64,000 nt of DNA from Qipengyuania aquimaris (GCF_009827445.1 NZ_WTYI01000001.1:840172-904171); one strand, 5' to 3'. Positions 17,434 to 26,368 are shown, counted from the first letter of the stretch. A program made the numbers and translations. Notes: generated by a model from the sequence alone, not told the origin.

Positions 17434-18840
17434 ATGAGTTTCAAGGGTCTTAGCCCGATCGTCTATGGTGGGCGCGAAGTGTGGCCGCTTATCGAAGGCG
17501 GCAAGGGCGTCTCCGCGACCAACCACGCAAGCTCCGGCGCCTGGGCGGCAGCCGGGGGCATCGGCACCGTCAGCGCCGTGAATGCGGACAGCTATGACGA
17601 GGACGGCAACCCGATCCCGCAGGTCTATCCGCAGGCAACCCGTGTGGAGCGTTTTGAACAGCTCGTTCGATACGCAATCGACGGCGCAACCGAGCAGGTG
17701 AACCGCGCTTATGAAATTTCCGAAGGCCGCGGCGCCATCAACATCAACGTCTTGTGGGAACAGGGCGGGGCGCAGCAGGTACTCGAAGGCGTGCTGGAAA
17801 ATTGCGCCGACAAGATCACCGGCGTCACGTGCGGTGCAGGCATGCCCTACAAGCTGGCCGAGATCGCCCAGCGCTATAACGTCTACTACCTGCCGATCGT
17901 CTCCTCCGCTCGCGCCTTCCGCGCCCTGTGGAAGCGCAGCTATTCGAAGGTGCCGGACCTCCTCGCCGCCGTGGTCTACGAAGATCCGTGGCTGGCGGGC
18001 GGCCACAACGGCCTCTCCAACGCGGAAGACCCGACCAAGCCCGAAGATCCCTATCCGCGCGTGAAGGCGCTGCGCGAAACGATGCGCAAGGAAGGTGTCT
18101 CCGAAGATACGGCAATCGTCATGGCTGGCGGCGTGTGGTTCCTGCGCGAATGGAACGACTGGATCGACAATCCTGAGCTCGGCAAGATCGCCTTCCAGTT
18201 CGGCACGCGCCCGCTGCTGACTGAAGAAAGCCCGATCCCGCAGGTCTGGAAGGACATGCTGCGCACGGTCGAACCGGGCGACGTCCTGCTGCACAAGTTC
18301 AGCCCGACCGGTTTCTATTCGAGCGCGGTGAAAACGCCGTTCCTCTACGACCTCATGCACCGCTCGGAGCGCCAGATCCCGATCTTCAAGCGCGACGAGG
18401 AAGAGGGCACCATCCCGCTTTCCGACCACGGCAAGGCGAAGTACTTTTTCGTCCACCCGGGTGACCAGCGCAAGGCGCAGGCCTGGATGCACGAAGGCTT
18501 TACCGAAGCGCTCAAGACCCCGGACGATACCGTCGTCTTCGTGACGCCCGAAAGCGCTGAGCAGATTCGTGCCGACCAGCAGGGTTGCATGGGCTGCCTG
18601 TCCCACTGCCAGTTCTCGAGCTGGAAGGATCACGACAATCACACGACCGGCCGCCTCGCCGACCCGCGCAGCTTCTGCATCCAGAAGACGCTGCAAGACA
18701 TCGCCCATGGCGGCGACCCGGACGAGAACCTCGCCTTCGCGGGTCACGCTGCCTACCGGTTCAAGCAGGATCCTTTCTATTCGAACAACTTCACCCCCAC
18801 GGTGAAGGAACTGGTCGAGCGGATTTTGACCGGGGACTGA
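17434..18840 (+). CDS. Nitronate monooxygenase-like FMN protein
   Basis: 468 residues, larger than typical nitronate monooxygenases (about 320-380). TIM-barrel flavoprotein features include ATNHASSGAWAAAGGIGTVS near the N-terminus, INVLWEQGG, and the glycine-rich VMAGGVWF and FQFGTRPLL segments that would bind FMN phosphate. A late insertion carries three close cysteines, C385-M-G-C388-L-S-H-C392, followed by H/W-rich sequence, which could bind a metal or Fe-S cluster. The family is believed to oxidise nitroalkanes or act as NAD(P)H flavin reductases; the substrate is unknown. A 6-bp hairpin (17397-17412) and GAAAGAGG precede ATG 17434. Confidence 0.8.
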   Translation: MSFKGLSPIVYGGREVWPLIEGGKGVSATNHASSGAWAAAGGIGTVSAVNADSYDEDGNPIPQVYPQATRVERFEQLVRYAIDGATEQVNRAYEISEGRGAININVLWEQGGAQQVLEGVLENCADKITGVTCGAGMPYKLAEIAQRYNVYYLPIVSSARAFRALWKRSYSKVPDLLAAVVYEDPWLAGGHNGLSNAEDPTKPEDPYPRVKALRETMRKEGVSEDTAIVMAGGVWFLREWNDWIDNPELGKIAFQFGTRPLLTEESPIPQVWKDMLRTVEPGDVLLHKFSPTGFYSSAVKTPFLYDLMHRSERQIPIFKRDEEEGTIPLSDHGKAKYFFVHPGDQRKAQAWMHEGFTEALKTPDDTVVFVTPESAEQIRADQQGCMGCLSHCQFSSWKDHDNHTTGRLADPRSFCIQKTLQDIAHGGDPDENLAFAGHAAYRFKQDPFYSNNFTPTVKELVERILTGD

Positions 18841-18846
18841 GGCCTT

Positions 18847-19230
18847 ATGGCGCTGCAAATTTTATTCGATCCTCCGGTCGATGACGGTTTCGACGATGAC
18901 CGGTGTCTGGTAATTGTCGATACTGGTTCATTCCGCGGTGAAACACGTTTCCGGAACCGGTCGCCGCTGGAGCTCAGTAAACTAGCCGAAGAACTCCGCA
19001 GGTTTCCGATCTCGGACGCAGTCAAATTTCAAGCCTTCGACGGCTTATTGAAAATTCGTCTCGAACCAAGAGACGAGCTAGGTCACTTGAGACTGCAGAT
19101 TTGGCTGGCTGAAGAGATTGACTGCAACAGCGTGTCGATCGACGCGAATGTCACGCATTCCGAGTTGCAGAGATTTGAAACCGAACTCTCGAATCTAATC
19201 TCGAAAAACTGCGGTTCCGCCAACCTTTGA
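18847..19230 (+). CDS. Hypothetical protein, 127 residues
   Basis: Not recognised with confidence. It starts at an ATG 6 bases after the stop of the flavoprotein gene. The visible pattern is short beta-like stretches (CLVIVDTGSF; LKIRLEP; LRLQIWLAEE) and a C-terminal helix (SELQRFETELSNLI). That layout is reminiscent of small immunity-like families such as DUF6228, but this is only a resemblance. The base composition is visibly lower in GC (roughly 50 %) with AT-ending codons, unlike its neighbours, which hints at late acquisition. No signal peptide or membrane segment. Confidence 0.6.
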   Translation: MALQILFDPPVDDGFDDDRCLVIVDTGSFRGETRFRNRSPLELSKLAEELRRFPISDAVKFQAFDGLLKIRLEPRDELGHLRLQIWLAEEIDCNSVSIDANVTHSELQRFETELSNLISKNCGSANL

Positions 19231-19233
19231 GGT

Positions 19234-19662
19234 CTAGCGCCAGAGCTGCATCGACCTGATGGCGTCGGGCATCTTGTCGTCAGTATCGGGCCGCGAGATG
19301 GTGCGTTCGACGATGCGCCATTTGCGGCGCACCTTGCCCTTTTGCCACAGGTCCATGAGCCAGGTTTCGCCCGACCAGTCATGGTCGCCCATCGTCGCAT
19401 CCAGCGTCATGCGGGTGGCGAAAACCGCGATGTTGCCGTGACGGCGAACGTAGACTTCGTCGAAGCGATAGCCGTTGCAGCGAAAACGCGTGGTCGCTGC
19501 CTCCAGCCAGCTTGCGCGGTCGAGGATCGCGGGGCTGTTCGATCCGAGCAGGAAGATGAAGTCTTTCGACGCGAGCGTCTTCATCACATTGCGATCGCGT
19601 TGAGCCCACGCGCGCATCCACTGGTGTTCGAGAGCTTCTATTCGGCTTGAAAATTCATCCAT
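19234..19662 (-). CDS. SnoaL/NTF2-like (DUF4440-type) protein
   Basis: 142 residues with the small alpha+beta cone fold pattern: an N-terminal helix IEALEHQWMRAWAQRD, then LASKDFIFLLGS, and later beta strands GNIAVFATRM, SGETWLMDLWQK and KWRIVERTIS. Such proteins are ketosteroid-isomerase-like or polyketide-cyclase-like, or simply ligand binders; no catalytic residue can be singled out. It converges with the 127-residue gene with only 3 bases between the stops. Confidence 0.75.
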   Translation of the reverse strand: MDEFSSRIEALEHQWMRAWAQRDRNVMKTLASKDFIFLLGSNSPAILDRASWLEAATTRFRCNGYRFDEVYVRRHGNIAVFATRMTLDATMGDHDWSGETWLMDLWQKGKVRRKWRIVERTISRPDTDDKMPDAIRSMQLWR

Positions 19663-19951
19663 GGGGCGGAGCGCTTAAAGCCACTCGCCGACAATGCAAA
19701 GCCGGTATCGGTTGTGATTGGGGAACAAGGCTTTTCCTACTCGCACAGATTATGCTCGCTAGGCCCTGATGCATTCCCGCAAATTCTCGAAACCACTTCC
19801 ACTCGCGGTTGCCACTTCGGAGCTGTGCAACTCGCCGAGATTCGACAGGGCAATGTGTCACCTTCGCGAGAGGAAAGAAAACGCTCTTATTATCATCGAG
19901 TTACTAGGCGAATTTGAAGGCGACACACTGTCGCCTTTGTCACCTTCGGCG
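19663..19951. other. 289-bp intergenic region
   Basis: AT-richer than its surroundings. It holds the upstream region of the SnoaL-like gene (minus strand), a hairpin near the end of the dehydrogenase gene (19917-19937), and a CTAG at about 19760. Short open frames here have no ribosome-binding site or recognisable content and run into the antisense of the dehydrogenase, so I list no gene. Confidence 0.5.
19917..19937 (-). terminator. Terminator-like hairpin after the D-glycerate dehydrogenase gene
   Basis: Perfect 9-bp stem (19917-19925 with 19929-19937) and a 3-base loop, 15 bases past the dehydrogenase stop on the minus strand. No T-run follows (CAAATT), so intrinsic termination would be weak. 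Confidence 0.45.
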
Positions 19952-20974
19952 TCAGAAACCGCTCAGCACCTGGTCGGGCGGCCGATGGCCGTCGGCCCAC
20001 ATGCGGATATTGGCGATGACCTTGATACCCGATTCCTCGCGGCCTTCACGGGTGGCGCTGCCGATGTGGGGCAGGGTCATGACATTGGGGTGCCGGATCA
20101 GCCGCTGATCCACATTGGGTTCGTCCGGATAGACGTCGAGACCTGCACCGGCGAGCCGTCCGCTTTCGAGGGCCGCAACCAGCGCCTCGTAATCGACCAG
20201 GTCGCCGCGCGCGGTGTTGATTATGCTCGCACCCTCTTTCATCAGGCCGAGCCTGCGCGCGTCGATCATGTGGCGGTTTTCCGCATCGGCGGGGCAGTGC
20301 AGGGTAAGTATGTCGGCTTCGGCCACCAGCTCGTCGAGGGTTTCGACGTAGCGAGCGCCGAACATGCGCTCGATCGCCTCGGGCAGGCGCTTGCGGTTGT
20401 GGTAGGCGACCTCCAGTCCGAAGGCGCGTGCGCGGTGGGCGACTGCTTGGCCGATCCGTCCCATTCCCACGATACCGAGGGTCTTGCCGCCCAGCTTGCG
20501 GCCGAGCATCGCGGTCGGCGCCCAGCCGGTCCACTTGCCGCTGCGGACGAGTTCCACACCCTCGCGGATACGGCGCGGAACGCCGATGATGCCGGCCATT
20601 GTCAGATCGGCCGTATCGTCAGTGAATACGCCGGGCGTATTCGTGACGATGATGTCTTTCTTGGCGGCTGCCTTGAGGTCGATATGCTCGGTCCCGGCGC
20701 CGAAATTCGCGATGAGGCCGAGATCGCTTCCCGCAGCCTCTATCATCTCCGCATCGATCCGGTCGGTGACGGTGGGAACCAGCACGTCGCAGTCCTGCAT
20801 CGCGGCGACGAGCGCATCGCGGTCCATCGGGTGATCATCCGTGTTGAGCCGCACATCGAACAGTTCGGACATGCGCTGTTCCACCGCTTTGGCGAGGTGA
20901 CGCGTAACGGTTACGCGTGGCGTCCTGTCGAGGCGCTTTTCGGGTCGGTCGAATGAAGTGTCGTGCTCGCTCAT
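19952..20974 (-). CDS. D-isomer 2-hydroxyacid dehydrogenase (D-glycerate dehydrogenase / glyoxylate reductase-like)
   Basis: 340 residues. NAD(P)-dependent reduction of glyoxylate or hydroxypyruvate is the likely reaction. The N-terminal PRVTVTRHL and ANFGAGTEHID are typical of the glycerate dehydrogenase branch. The Rossmann motif is LGIVGMGRIGQAVA. The catalytic triad is visible as Arg in INTARGDLVD, Glu in DVYPDEPNVD and His in LPHIGSAT. ATG 20974 is preferred to a GTG three codons upstream. It diverges from the SH3 gene with a short shared upstream region. Confidence 0.88.
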   Translation of the reverse strand: MSEHDTSFDRPEKRLDRTPRVTVTRHLAKAVEQRMSELFDVRLNTDDHPMDRDALVAAMQDCDVLVPTVTDRIDAEMIEAAGSDLGLIANFGAGTEHIDLKAAAKKDIIVTNTPGVFTDDTADLTMAGIIGVPRRIREGVELVRSGKWTGWAPTAMLGRKLGGKTLGIVGMGRIGQAVAHRARAFGLEVAYHNRKRLPEAIERMFGARYVETLDELVAEADILTLHCPADAENRHMIDARRLGLMKEGASIINTARGDLVDYEALVAALESGRLAGAGLDVYPDEPNVDQRLIRHPNVMTLPHIGSATREGREESGIKVIANIRMWADGHRPPDQVLSGF

Positions 20975-21057
20975 GTTGTTCACATCGCTACGCTTACGTG
21001 CGGGAAACGGTCAAGCGATGCTTGATGCGAAACCTTCGCCATTCTACAGCTATCGCC

Positions 21058-21528
21058 ATGTCGCGAGTGCCGTTTCTCCTCCTGCTTGTCTCCATGCTCG
21101 CATTCGCGTCGCCTGCCTCGGCGCAGGATCGCGAAGTGCCGTACTGGGCGAGCATTCGGGCCACCGAACTCAACATGAGAGTGGGGCCGAGTGCGGACTA
21201 CAAGATCGCGTGGGTCTACCGGCGCCAGGGGCTGCCGGTGAAGGTTTTGCGCATTATGGAAGGATGGCGCCTGATCGAGGATCCGGACGGTTCTCGCGGA
21301 TGGGTCGTCTCGCGTTTGCTGACACCCGATCGCGCAGCCATCGTTATCGGCGAAGGCGAGGGGGCCATTCTCGCAGATCCGGAAACCGGCGGTGCGGTCA
21401 AATGGCGCGTGGAGCCCGGTGTCGTCGGTACGCTTGGCGATTGCGACGAGGGCTGGTGCGAATTCGCCGTGGGGAACCGGGCGGGATATATCGAGCAAGC
21501 CCGCCTCTGGGGTGCGGGCGAGCCCTGA
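21058..21528 (+). CDS. Exported SH3-domain protein
   Basis: 156 residues from ATG 21058. A signal peptide (hydrophobic SRVPFLLLLVSMLAFASPASA, cleavage after ASA) is followed by an SH3b domain: ELNMRVGPSADYKIAWVYRRQGLPVKVL and GWRLIEDPDGSRGWVVSRLL, written here in parts: residues with NMRVGP, YRRQGLPVKV and GWVVSRLLT are the diagnostic ones. A second, partial SH3-like repeat follows (VEPGVVGTLGDCDEGWCEF). Such periplasmic domains usually bind peptidoglycan or target hydrolases. An in-frame ATG at 21025 would lengthen the signal peptide and cannot be excluded. It abuts the convergent lipoprotein gene with no gap. Confidence 0.82.
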   Translation: MSRVPFLLLLVSMLAFASPASAQDREVPYWASIRATELNMRVGPSADYKIAWVYRRQGLPVKVLRIMEGWRLIEDPDGSRGWVVSRLLTPDRAAIVIGEGEGAILADPETGGAVKWRVEPGVVGTLGDCDEGWCEFAVGNRAGYIEQARLWGAGEP

Positions 21529-21909
21529 TCACTCGGGGGCCGGGGCCTCGTTTTCGATCCGTTTTACCGATGCATTTGTGCCCTGGTCGTAGCAGGCTTC
21601 GGGCTCGCTGCCTTCGGGATCGTAGCAAAGCTGCGTTCCCTCCAGCCGCCAGTTACCGTTCTCGGCCGGGTTCCCATCCGCATCCGTGTCGAGATAGGTC
21701 CCGTCGGCATTCAGGGTGTGCCGGATGGTGGAACCATCGGCCAGCGTCGCCTCGTAGGTCCCGGCGATTTCCTCTGGGGAGGGAGCTTGCTGCGCTGGCT
21801 CCGGCTCGCTCCGCTCTTGATTGCAGGCTGCGAGCAGGAGCACGGCAGCGATCGGAAGGCGGGAGGCGCATCGGCCCCTCCTGCCGTTCCGTTCGCTTTC
21901 GTGATTCAC
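21529..21909 (-). CDS. Small putative lipoprotein
   Basis: 126 residues from GTG 21909, one base after the thiolase stop. The N-terminus is basic (RNGRRGR), then hydrophobic LPIAAVLLLAAC, a lipobox with C29. The mature part has a Thr/Asp-rich beta pattern (GTYEATLADGS; LNADGTYLDTDADGN; NWRLEGTQLCYD) like small secreted lipocalin-type or DUF-type domains. It is probably cotranscribed with the thiolase. Function not recognised. Confidence 0.7.
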   Translation of the reverse strand: MNHESERNGRRGRCASRLPIAAVLLLAACNQERSEPEPAQQAPSPEEIAGTYEATLADGSTIRHTLNADGTYLDTDADGNPAENGNWRLEGTQLCYDPEGSEPEACYDQGTNASVKRIENEAPAPE

Positions 21910-21910
21910 G

Positions 21911-23107
21911 TCAGGCCAGTTCGACTGCAACGGCAGTAGCTTCACCGCCGCCGATGCACAGCGATGCAACGCCGCGCTTCTTGCCCTGCTGCTTGAGCGC
22001 ATTGAGTAAGGTGACGATGATGCGGGTGCCGCTTGCACCGATGGGGTGGCCTAGCGCCGTGCCGCCGCCATTGACGTTGATCTTGTCGTGCGGGATGCCG
22101 ATGTCGCGCATCGCGAACATCGCGACGCAGGCAAATGCTTCGTTCACTTCCCACAGGTCGACATCGTCGGCCGACCAGCCGGCCTTTTCGAGGACCTTGT
22201 TGATCGCGCCAACCGGAGCGACCGTGAATTCCGAAGGTTCCTGCGCATGGGCTGCCATTGCGACGATCTTGGCGACCGGAGCCTGGCCGTTTGCCGAGGC
22301 CACGCTCTCGCGGGTCAGCACCACGGCAGCTGCGCCGTCGGAAATGGAAGAGGACGTGGCTGCCGTGATCGTGCCATCCTTGGCGAAGGCAGGGCGCAAC
22401 TGCGGGATCTTGTCGGGACGGCCCTTGCCCGGCTGCTCGTCGTGTTCGACCGTTACGTCGCCCTTGCGGGTCGAGAAGGTGACGGGGACCACTTCGTCGG
22501 CAAAGGCGCCGCTGTCGATGGCTGCATTCGCGCGGCGGAGCGATTCGATGGAATATTCGTCCATCTGCTCGCGCGTCAGCTGGTAGTCGTTGGCGGTGTC
22601 CTGAGCGAAAGTGCCCATCGCCCGGCCTTCCTCATAGGCATCTTCGAGCCCGTCGAGGAACATGTGGTCATAGGTCGTGTCATGGCCGAGGCGCGCGCCG
22701 GAGCGGTGCTTCTTGAGGAGGTAAGGCGCATTGGTCATGCTCTCCATGCCGCCTGCAACGACATAATCTACAGTGCCGCTGGCGAGCGCTTCGGCACCCA
22801 TGATGACGGTCTGCATTCCGCTGCCGCAAACCTTGTTCACCGTGGTTGCCTGTACGGATTTGGGCAGTCCTGCCTTGATCGAGGCCTGGCGGGCCGGGGC
22901 CTGTCCAAGGCCTGCGGGAAGGACGCAGCCCATGTATGTACGGTCGAACTTGTCGCCTGCGACGCCCGAACGTTCTACGGCTGCCTTAACCGCCGTCGCT
23001 CCGAGATCGGTCGCGGACACATCGGCGAGGGCGCCCTGCATGCCGCCCATGGGCGTGCGAGCGTAGGAAAGAATTACGACGGGATCGTTTGCGCTGAACT
23101 GGGTCAT
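21911..23107 (-). CDS. Acetyl-CoA C-acetyltransferase (thiolase)
   Basis: 398 residues, standard for thiolase II. It condenses two acetyl-CoA or cleaves acetoacetyl-CoA. The nucleophilic Cys is in NKVCGSGMQ (about residue 90), the catalytic His in GGGTALGHPIGASG, and the second Cys in LCIGGGEA near the C-terminus. The start MTQFSAND (23107) matches the family; an in-frame extension upstream overlaps the divergent promoter region. It could serve polyhydroxybutyrate synthesis or fatty-acid breakdown; no pha or fad genes are near to decide. Confidence 0.93.
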   Translation of the reverse strand: MTQFSANDPVVILSYARTPMGGMQGALADVSATDLGATAVKAAVERSGVAGDKFDRTYMGCVLPAGLGQAPARQASIKAGLPKSVQATTVNKVCGSGMQTVIMGAEALASGTVDYVVAGGMESMTNAPYLLKKHRSGARLGHDTTYDHMFLDGLEDAYEEGRAMGTFAQDTANDYQLTREQMDEYSIESLRRANAAIDSGAFADEVVPVTFSTRKGDVTVEHDEQPGKGRPDKIPQLRPAFAKDGTITAATSSSISDGAAAVVLTRESVASANGQAPVAKIVAMAAHAQEPSEFTVAPVGAINKVLEKAGWSADDVDLWEVNEAFACVAMFAMRDIGIPHDKINVNGGGTALGHPIGASGTRIIVTLLNALKQQGKKRGVASLCIGGGEATAVAVELA

Positions 23108-23196
23108 GCTTGTGCTGGTCCTCTGGTTCTGGAATATCTTGTCGTCGAGATAGGATAGGCGTCGCTGCGGCGCAACACAGACCAAGGGAGAATATC

Positions 23197-24627
23197 ATGG
23201 CTGATGAGCGACTGAACCGGATGGAAGAGGTCCTTCGCAAGCAACGCGCGGCTCATCACCAGATGCGGCCCGAGCCCATGGCGTTGCGCAAGGATCGTAT
23301 CGAGCGTTCGATCAAGCTGCTGAAAGATCACGCCGACGACCTGTGCAAGGTCATGAGCGCAGACTTCGGCAACCGTTCTCCGCAGCAATCGATGATGACC
23401 GACATCGTCGGCACGATCAATTTCGGGAAATATTGCCTGAAACGCATGGATGGCTGGGCCAAGGCGGACAAGCGCCACGTGCAGTTCCCGCTCGGCCTGC
23501 TGGGGGCAAAGGCGGAGGTCCGCTATGAACCCAAGGGCGTGATCGGCATCCTCAGTCCGTGGAATTTCCCCGTGAACCTCACGTTCGGACCGCTGATGCA
23601 GATTTTTGCTGCCGGAAACCGGGCGATGATCAAGCCGAGCGAATTCACCGAGAAGACCAGCCTGATGATGAAGGAGCTGGTCGAGGAATATTTCACCGAA
23701 GACGAGTGCGCCGTTTTCACCGGCGGCCCTGAAATCGCCGGAGCGTTCTCCGAACTGCCGTTCGACCATCTGGTCTTCACCGGCTCGACCGCTACGGGTC
23801 GCAAGGTCATGGAGGCGGCCTCCAGGAACCTGGTCCCGGTTACCCTCGAGCTTGGCGGCAAGAGCCCCGTTTTCATGGGCGAAAGCGCCGATTTCGCGAA
23901 AGCTGGCGAGCGGATCGCGATGGGCAAGATGATGAACGCGGGCCAGATCTGCCTGGCGCCAGATTATCTCTACGTTCCGGAAAGCAAGCAGGACGAGGCT
24001 ATCCACGGGGTCTGGCAGGGCACGGCCAACATGTACCCCACGCTGCTCGACAACGACGATTACGCCAGCGTCGTCACCGACCGCCATTTCGATCGGCTTC
24101 AGGGTCTCGTCGCCGACGCACGCGACAAGGGTGCGGAGGTCATCGAGGTCAATCCGGGCAATGAGGATTTCTCGAATACCAACAGCCGCAAGATGCCGCT
24201 GACGATCCTCAAAAACGTGACCGAGGACATGAAGGCGATGCAGGAGGAAATCTTCGGGCCGGTCCTGCCGGTGAAGACCTACCGCCACATGGATGAGGCG
24301 ATCGAATACGTGAACGAGCACGATCGTCCGCTGGGTCTCTATTATTTCGGGCAGGATTCCGATGAGCAGTCGAAGGTCCTGACGAAGACGATCAGCGGCG
24401 GCGTCACCGTCAACGACGTGATCTTCCACGTTTCCATGGACGATCTGCCATTCGGCGGGGTCGGTCCTTCCGGAATGGGAAGCTATCACGGTGTCGAGGG
24501 CTTCCGCGAATTCAGCCATGCTCGCAGCGTCTACACCCAGCCGAAAATCGACGTTGCGAAGCTGGCCGGTTTCAAGCCGCCATACGGCGACGCTACACGC
24601 AAAGCGATCGACAAGATGATGAAATGA
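23197..24627 (+). CDS. Coniferyl-aldehyde-type dehydrogenase (ALDH superfamily)
   Basis: 476 residues with an AAGGGAG site before ATG 23197. NAD(P)-dependent aldehyde oxidation. SPWNFPVNL, FTGSTATGR, the general-base Glu in LELGGKSP and the catalytic Cys in NAGQICLAPDY are all present. The LAPDY after the Cys and the short C-terminus are features of the coniferyl aldehyde dehydrogenase branch (calB-like) rather than betaine or succinate-semialdehyde dehydrogenases. The actual substrate may be other aromatic or fatty aldehydes. Its stop overlaps the next start (ATGA). Confidence 0.88.
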   Translation: MADERLNRMEEVLRKQRAAHHQMRPEPMALRKDRIERSIKLLKDHADDLCKVMSADFGNRSPQQSMMTDIVGTINFGKYCLKRMDGWAKADKRHVQFPLGLLGAKAEVRYEPKGVIGILSPWNFPVNLTFGPLMQIFAAGNRAMIKPSEFTEKTSLMMKELVEEYFTEDECAVFTGGPEIAGAFSELPFDHLVFTGSTATGRKVMEAASRNLVPVTLELGGKSPVFMGESADFAKAGERIAMGKMMNAGQICLAPDYLYVPESKQDEAIHGVWQGTANMYPTLLDNDDYASVVTDRHFDRLQGLVADARDKGAEVIEVNPGNEDFSNTNSRKMPLTILKNVTEDMKAMQEEIFGPVLPVKTYRHMDEAIEYVNEHDRPLGLYYFGQDSDEQSKVLTKTISGGVTVNDVIFHVSMDDLPFGGVGPSGMGSYHGVEGFREFSHARSVYTQPKIDVAKLAGFKPPYGDATRKAIDKMMK

Positions 24628-25874
24628 GGGCGCTGCTTGCAAGCGCAGTTCTCCTGCTTTCTGGATGCGGCCAGTATTCGTTGGCCGATGTCGGCGCAGA
24701 CATTCCGGAGGAGTTCGCCTGGGCAGGAGCGAACTCCGAGACCGGGCAGGTTCGCGACCTGCAAGGCCTCGAAAACCTGGCATTGTCGTTTCCCGACAGC
24801 ACTTCGGTTCGCCTTAGATTGCTCAATGCACAGCTTGAAGCTGAAGCCTACGAGGATCTGCTAGGGACATTATCCTGGCTGAACGAGCGGGGGTATGTTT
24901 TCTCATCCACTGCACGGGCGCAGATCCCCAAGCTTGTCGGTGAGGAATTCGCGGAGCGAGCCACCAACCTTCTCCGTGAGCATCCCGATCCGTTGGAACG
25001 AAGCAAGGTTGTGGCGATGGTCCCTGCGGCTGCTGGTCTGGTTGAAAGCGTCCTGATGGATTTGGAGGGCGGGAATATCGCTGTCAGCTCCGTGTCTGGC
25101 AAAAACTTGTGGGGGAAGGGCCCGCGCGGCAACTGGAGCGACCATACCCTCGAAGGCGCCGGCAATTTGAGCGGAATCGTCTATGATCCCGGGCGCGCCC
25201 TGGTGTTGGCGGCATCGGGCAAGATCGATGGTTCTGATGCCAGCCAGCCTTATTTCTCTGGCTTGGTGGGGATAAGGTTTCCGGGCGACACACCGCGCTT
25301 CTTTCCTGCGCCAGTAGGGTCGAACCTTTCTGATCTTCATCGTTCGCCCGATGGCACCATCTACGCCAGCGATCCGCTAGGAGGCGGCATCTACCGGCTT
25401 CTACCAGGTGCAGAAATCATCGAGATTCTCGTTGCTCCCGGCACCTTCCGCTCGCCACAGGGCTTGGTCACGAGCAACGACGGAAAAGGGCTTTACGTGA
25501 GCGATTATCGCTATGGGCTTGCTGCTGTCGATCTCGATAGTGGTGACGTTCACCGGGTCCCAGCGAAAGGCCCGTTCCCGCTCGATGGGATCTATGGCCT
25601 TTGGCGTCGCGGTGACGAGCTGATTGCCGTACAGAACGGCACCAGCCCCATGCGAATAGTGGCGTTCCAGCTCTCGCCCGACGGGAAATCGGTCGTCAGC
25701 CAGCGCAATCTGGAGCTATCCCACCGCGACTGGACCGAACCTCTCTCCGGTTACCTTGGCCCGGACGCCCTGTATTATGTCGGGAATGGGCAGTGGGACC
25801 GTTGGGTGGCCGGACAGCCTGCGCAAGACAAGCCCTTCGTTCCGACGCAGATACGGAGATTGCCCCTCGACTGA
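24624..25874 (+). CDS. Putative lipoprotein with a beta-propeller-like C-terminus
   Basis: 416 residues. The signal sequence is MRALLASAVLLLSGC with lipobox LSGC (C15). Residues about 30-130 are helical (a TPR-like stretch). From about 140 on there are repeated strand-turn units (SPDGTIYASDPLGGGIYRL; SNDGKGLYVSDYRYGLAAVD), as in SMP-30/NHL-type propellers. No enzyme motif is seen. It is coupled to the aldehyde dehydrogenase by an ATGA overlap and precedes the nuo operon by 118 bases. Confidence 0.75.
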   Translation: MRALLASAVLLLSGCGQYSLADVGADIPEEFAWAGANSETGQVRDLQGLENLALSFPDSTSVRLRLLNAQLEAEAYEDLLGTLSWLNERGYVFSSTARAQIPKLVGEEFAERATNLLREHPDPLERSKVVAMVPAAAGLVESVLMDLEGGNIAVSSVSGKNLWGKGPRGNWSDHTLEGAGNLSGIVYDPGRALVLAASGKIDGSDASQPYFSGLVGIRFPGDTPRFFPAPVGSNLSDLHRSPDGTIYASDPLGGGIYRLLPGAEIIEILVAPGTFRSPQGLVTSNDGKGLYVSDYRYGLAAVDLDSGDVHRVPAKGPFPLDGIYGLWRRGDELIAVQNGTSPMRIVAFQLSPDGKSVVSQRNLELSHRDWTEPLSGYLGPDALYYVGNGQWDRWVAGQPAQDKPFVPTQIRRLPLD

Positions 25875-25929
25875 GGTCGATTGTGCGTCTCCTGCAACCA
25901 TGCTTACGGGAATTGCGCCTTTCGCACCC

Positions 25930-25957
25930 TTGCACCTGTCACGCGAGGGGCCTAGAG
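25930..25957 (+). promoter_or_regulatory. nuoA: Candidate promoter of the nuo operon
   Basis: TTGCAC (25930-25935) and CTAGAG (25952-25957) with a 16-base spacer, 35 bases before the nuoA start and in the only sizeable gap before the operon. The -10 is unlike the E. coli consensus but similar to candidates at sdhB and prfB. Confidence 0.4.
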
Positions 25958-25992
25958 GCGTGCCCGAACCAAGCCCCGCTTAGGAATCATTC

Positions 25993-26367
25993 GTGGTCGA
26001 CCTCGAACAATATCTACCGATCCTGATCTTCCTCTTCATCGCAGTCGTCTTGTCGACTGCCTTCGTGTTCTTGCCGATGGGCGTATCCCGCCTGACCGGC
26101 GCTCACGCTCCCGATGCGGAAAAGCTCAGCGAATATGAGTGCGGATTTCCCGCATTCGACGATGCCCGCAGCCAGTTCGACGTTCGCTTCTATCTGGTCG
26201 CGATCTCGTTCCTGCTGTTCGACCTCGAAGCCTCGTTCCTTTTTCCATGGGCTGTCAGCCTCGACATCACCGGATGGACGGGCTGGATTGCGATGGTGAT
26301 TTTCCTTCTCATTCTGGCGATCGGCCTCGCGTACGAATGGAAGATGGGCGCACTGGATTGGGACTGA
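25993..26367 (+). CDS. nuoA: NADH-quinone oxidoreductase subunit A
   Basis: 124 residues with three membrane helices, part of the quinone-proximal membrane arm of complex I. The conserved loop [22 protein letters not shown] (here cited by its key residues E-C-G and F-D-V-R-F-Y) follows helix 1 and contains the Cys that lies near the quinone site. GTG start at 25993. First gene of the nuo operon; nuoB starts 1 base after its stop. Confidence 0.96.
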   Translation: MVDLEQYLPILIFLFIAVVLSTAFVFLPMGVSRLTGAHAPDAEKLSEYECGFPAFDDARSQFDVRFYLVAISFLLFDLEASFLFPWAVSLDITGWTGWIAMVIFLLILAIGLAYEWKMGALDWD

Positions 26368-26368
26368 T

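Noticed and set aside
19769..20956. Open frame on the plus strand through the intergenic region and antisense to the dehydrogenase
   Set aside because: No ribosome-binding site or recognisable protein; nearly all of it is antisense to a clear gene.
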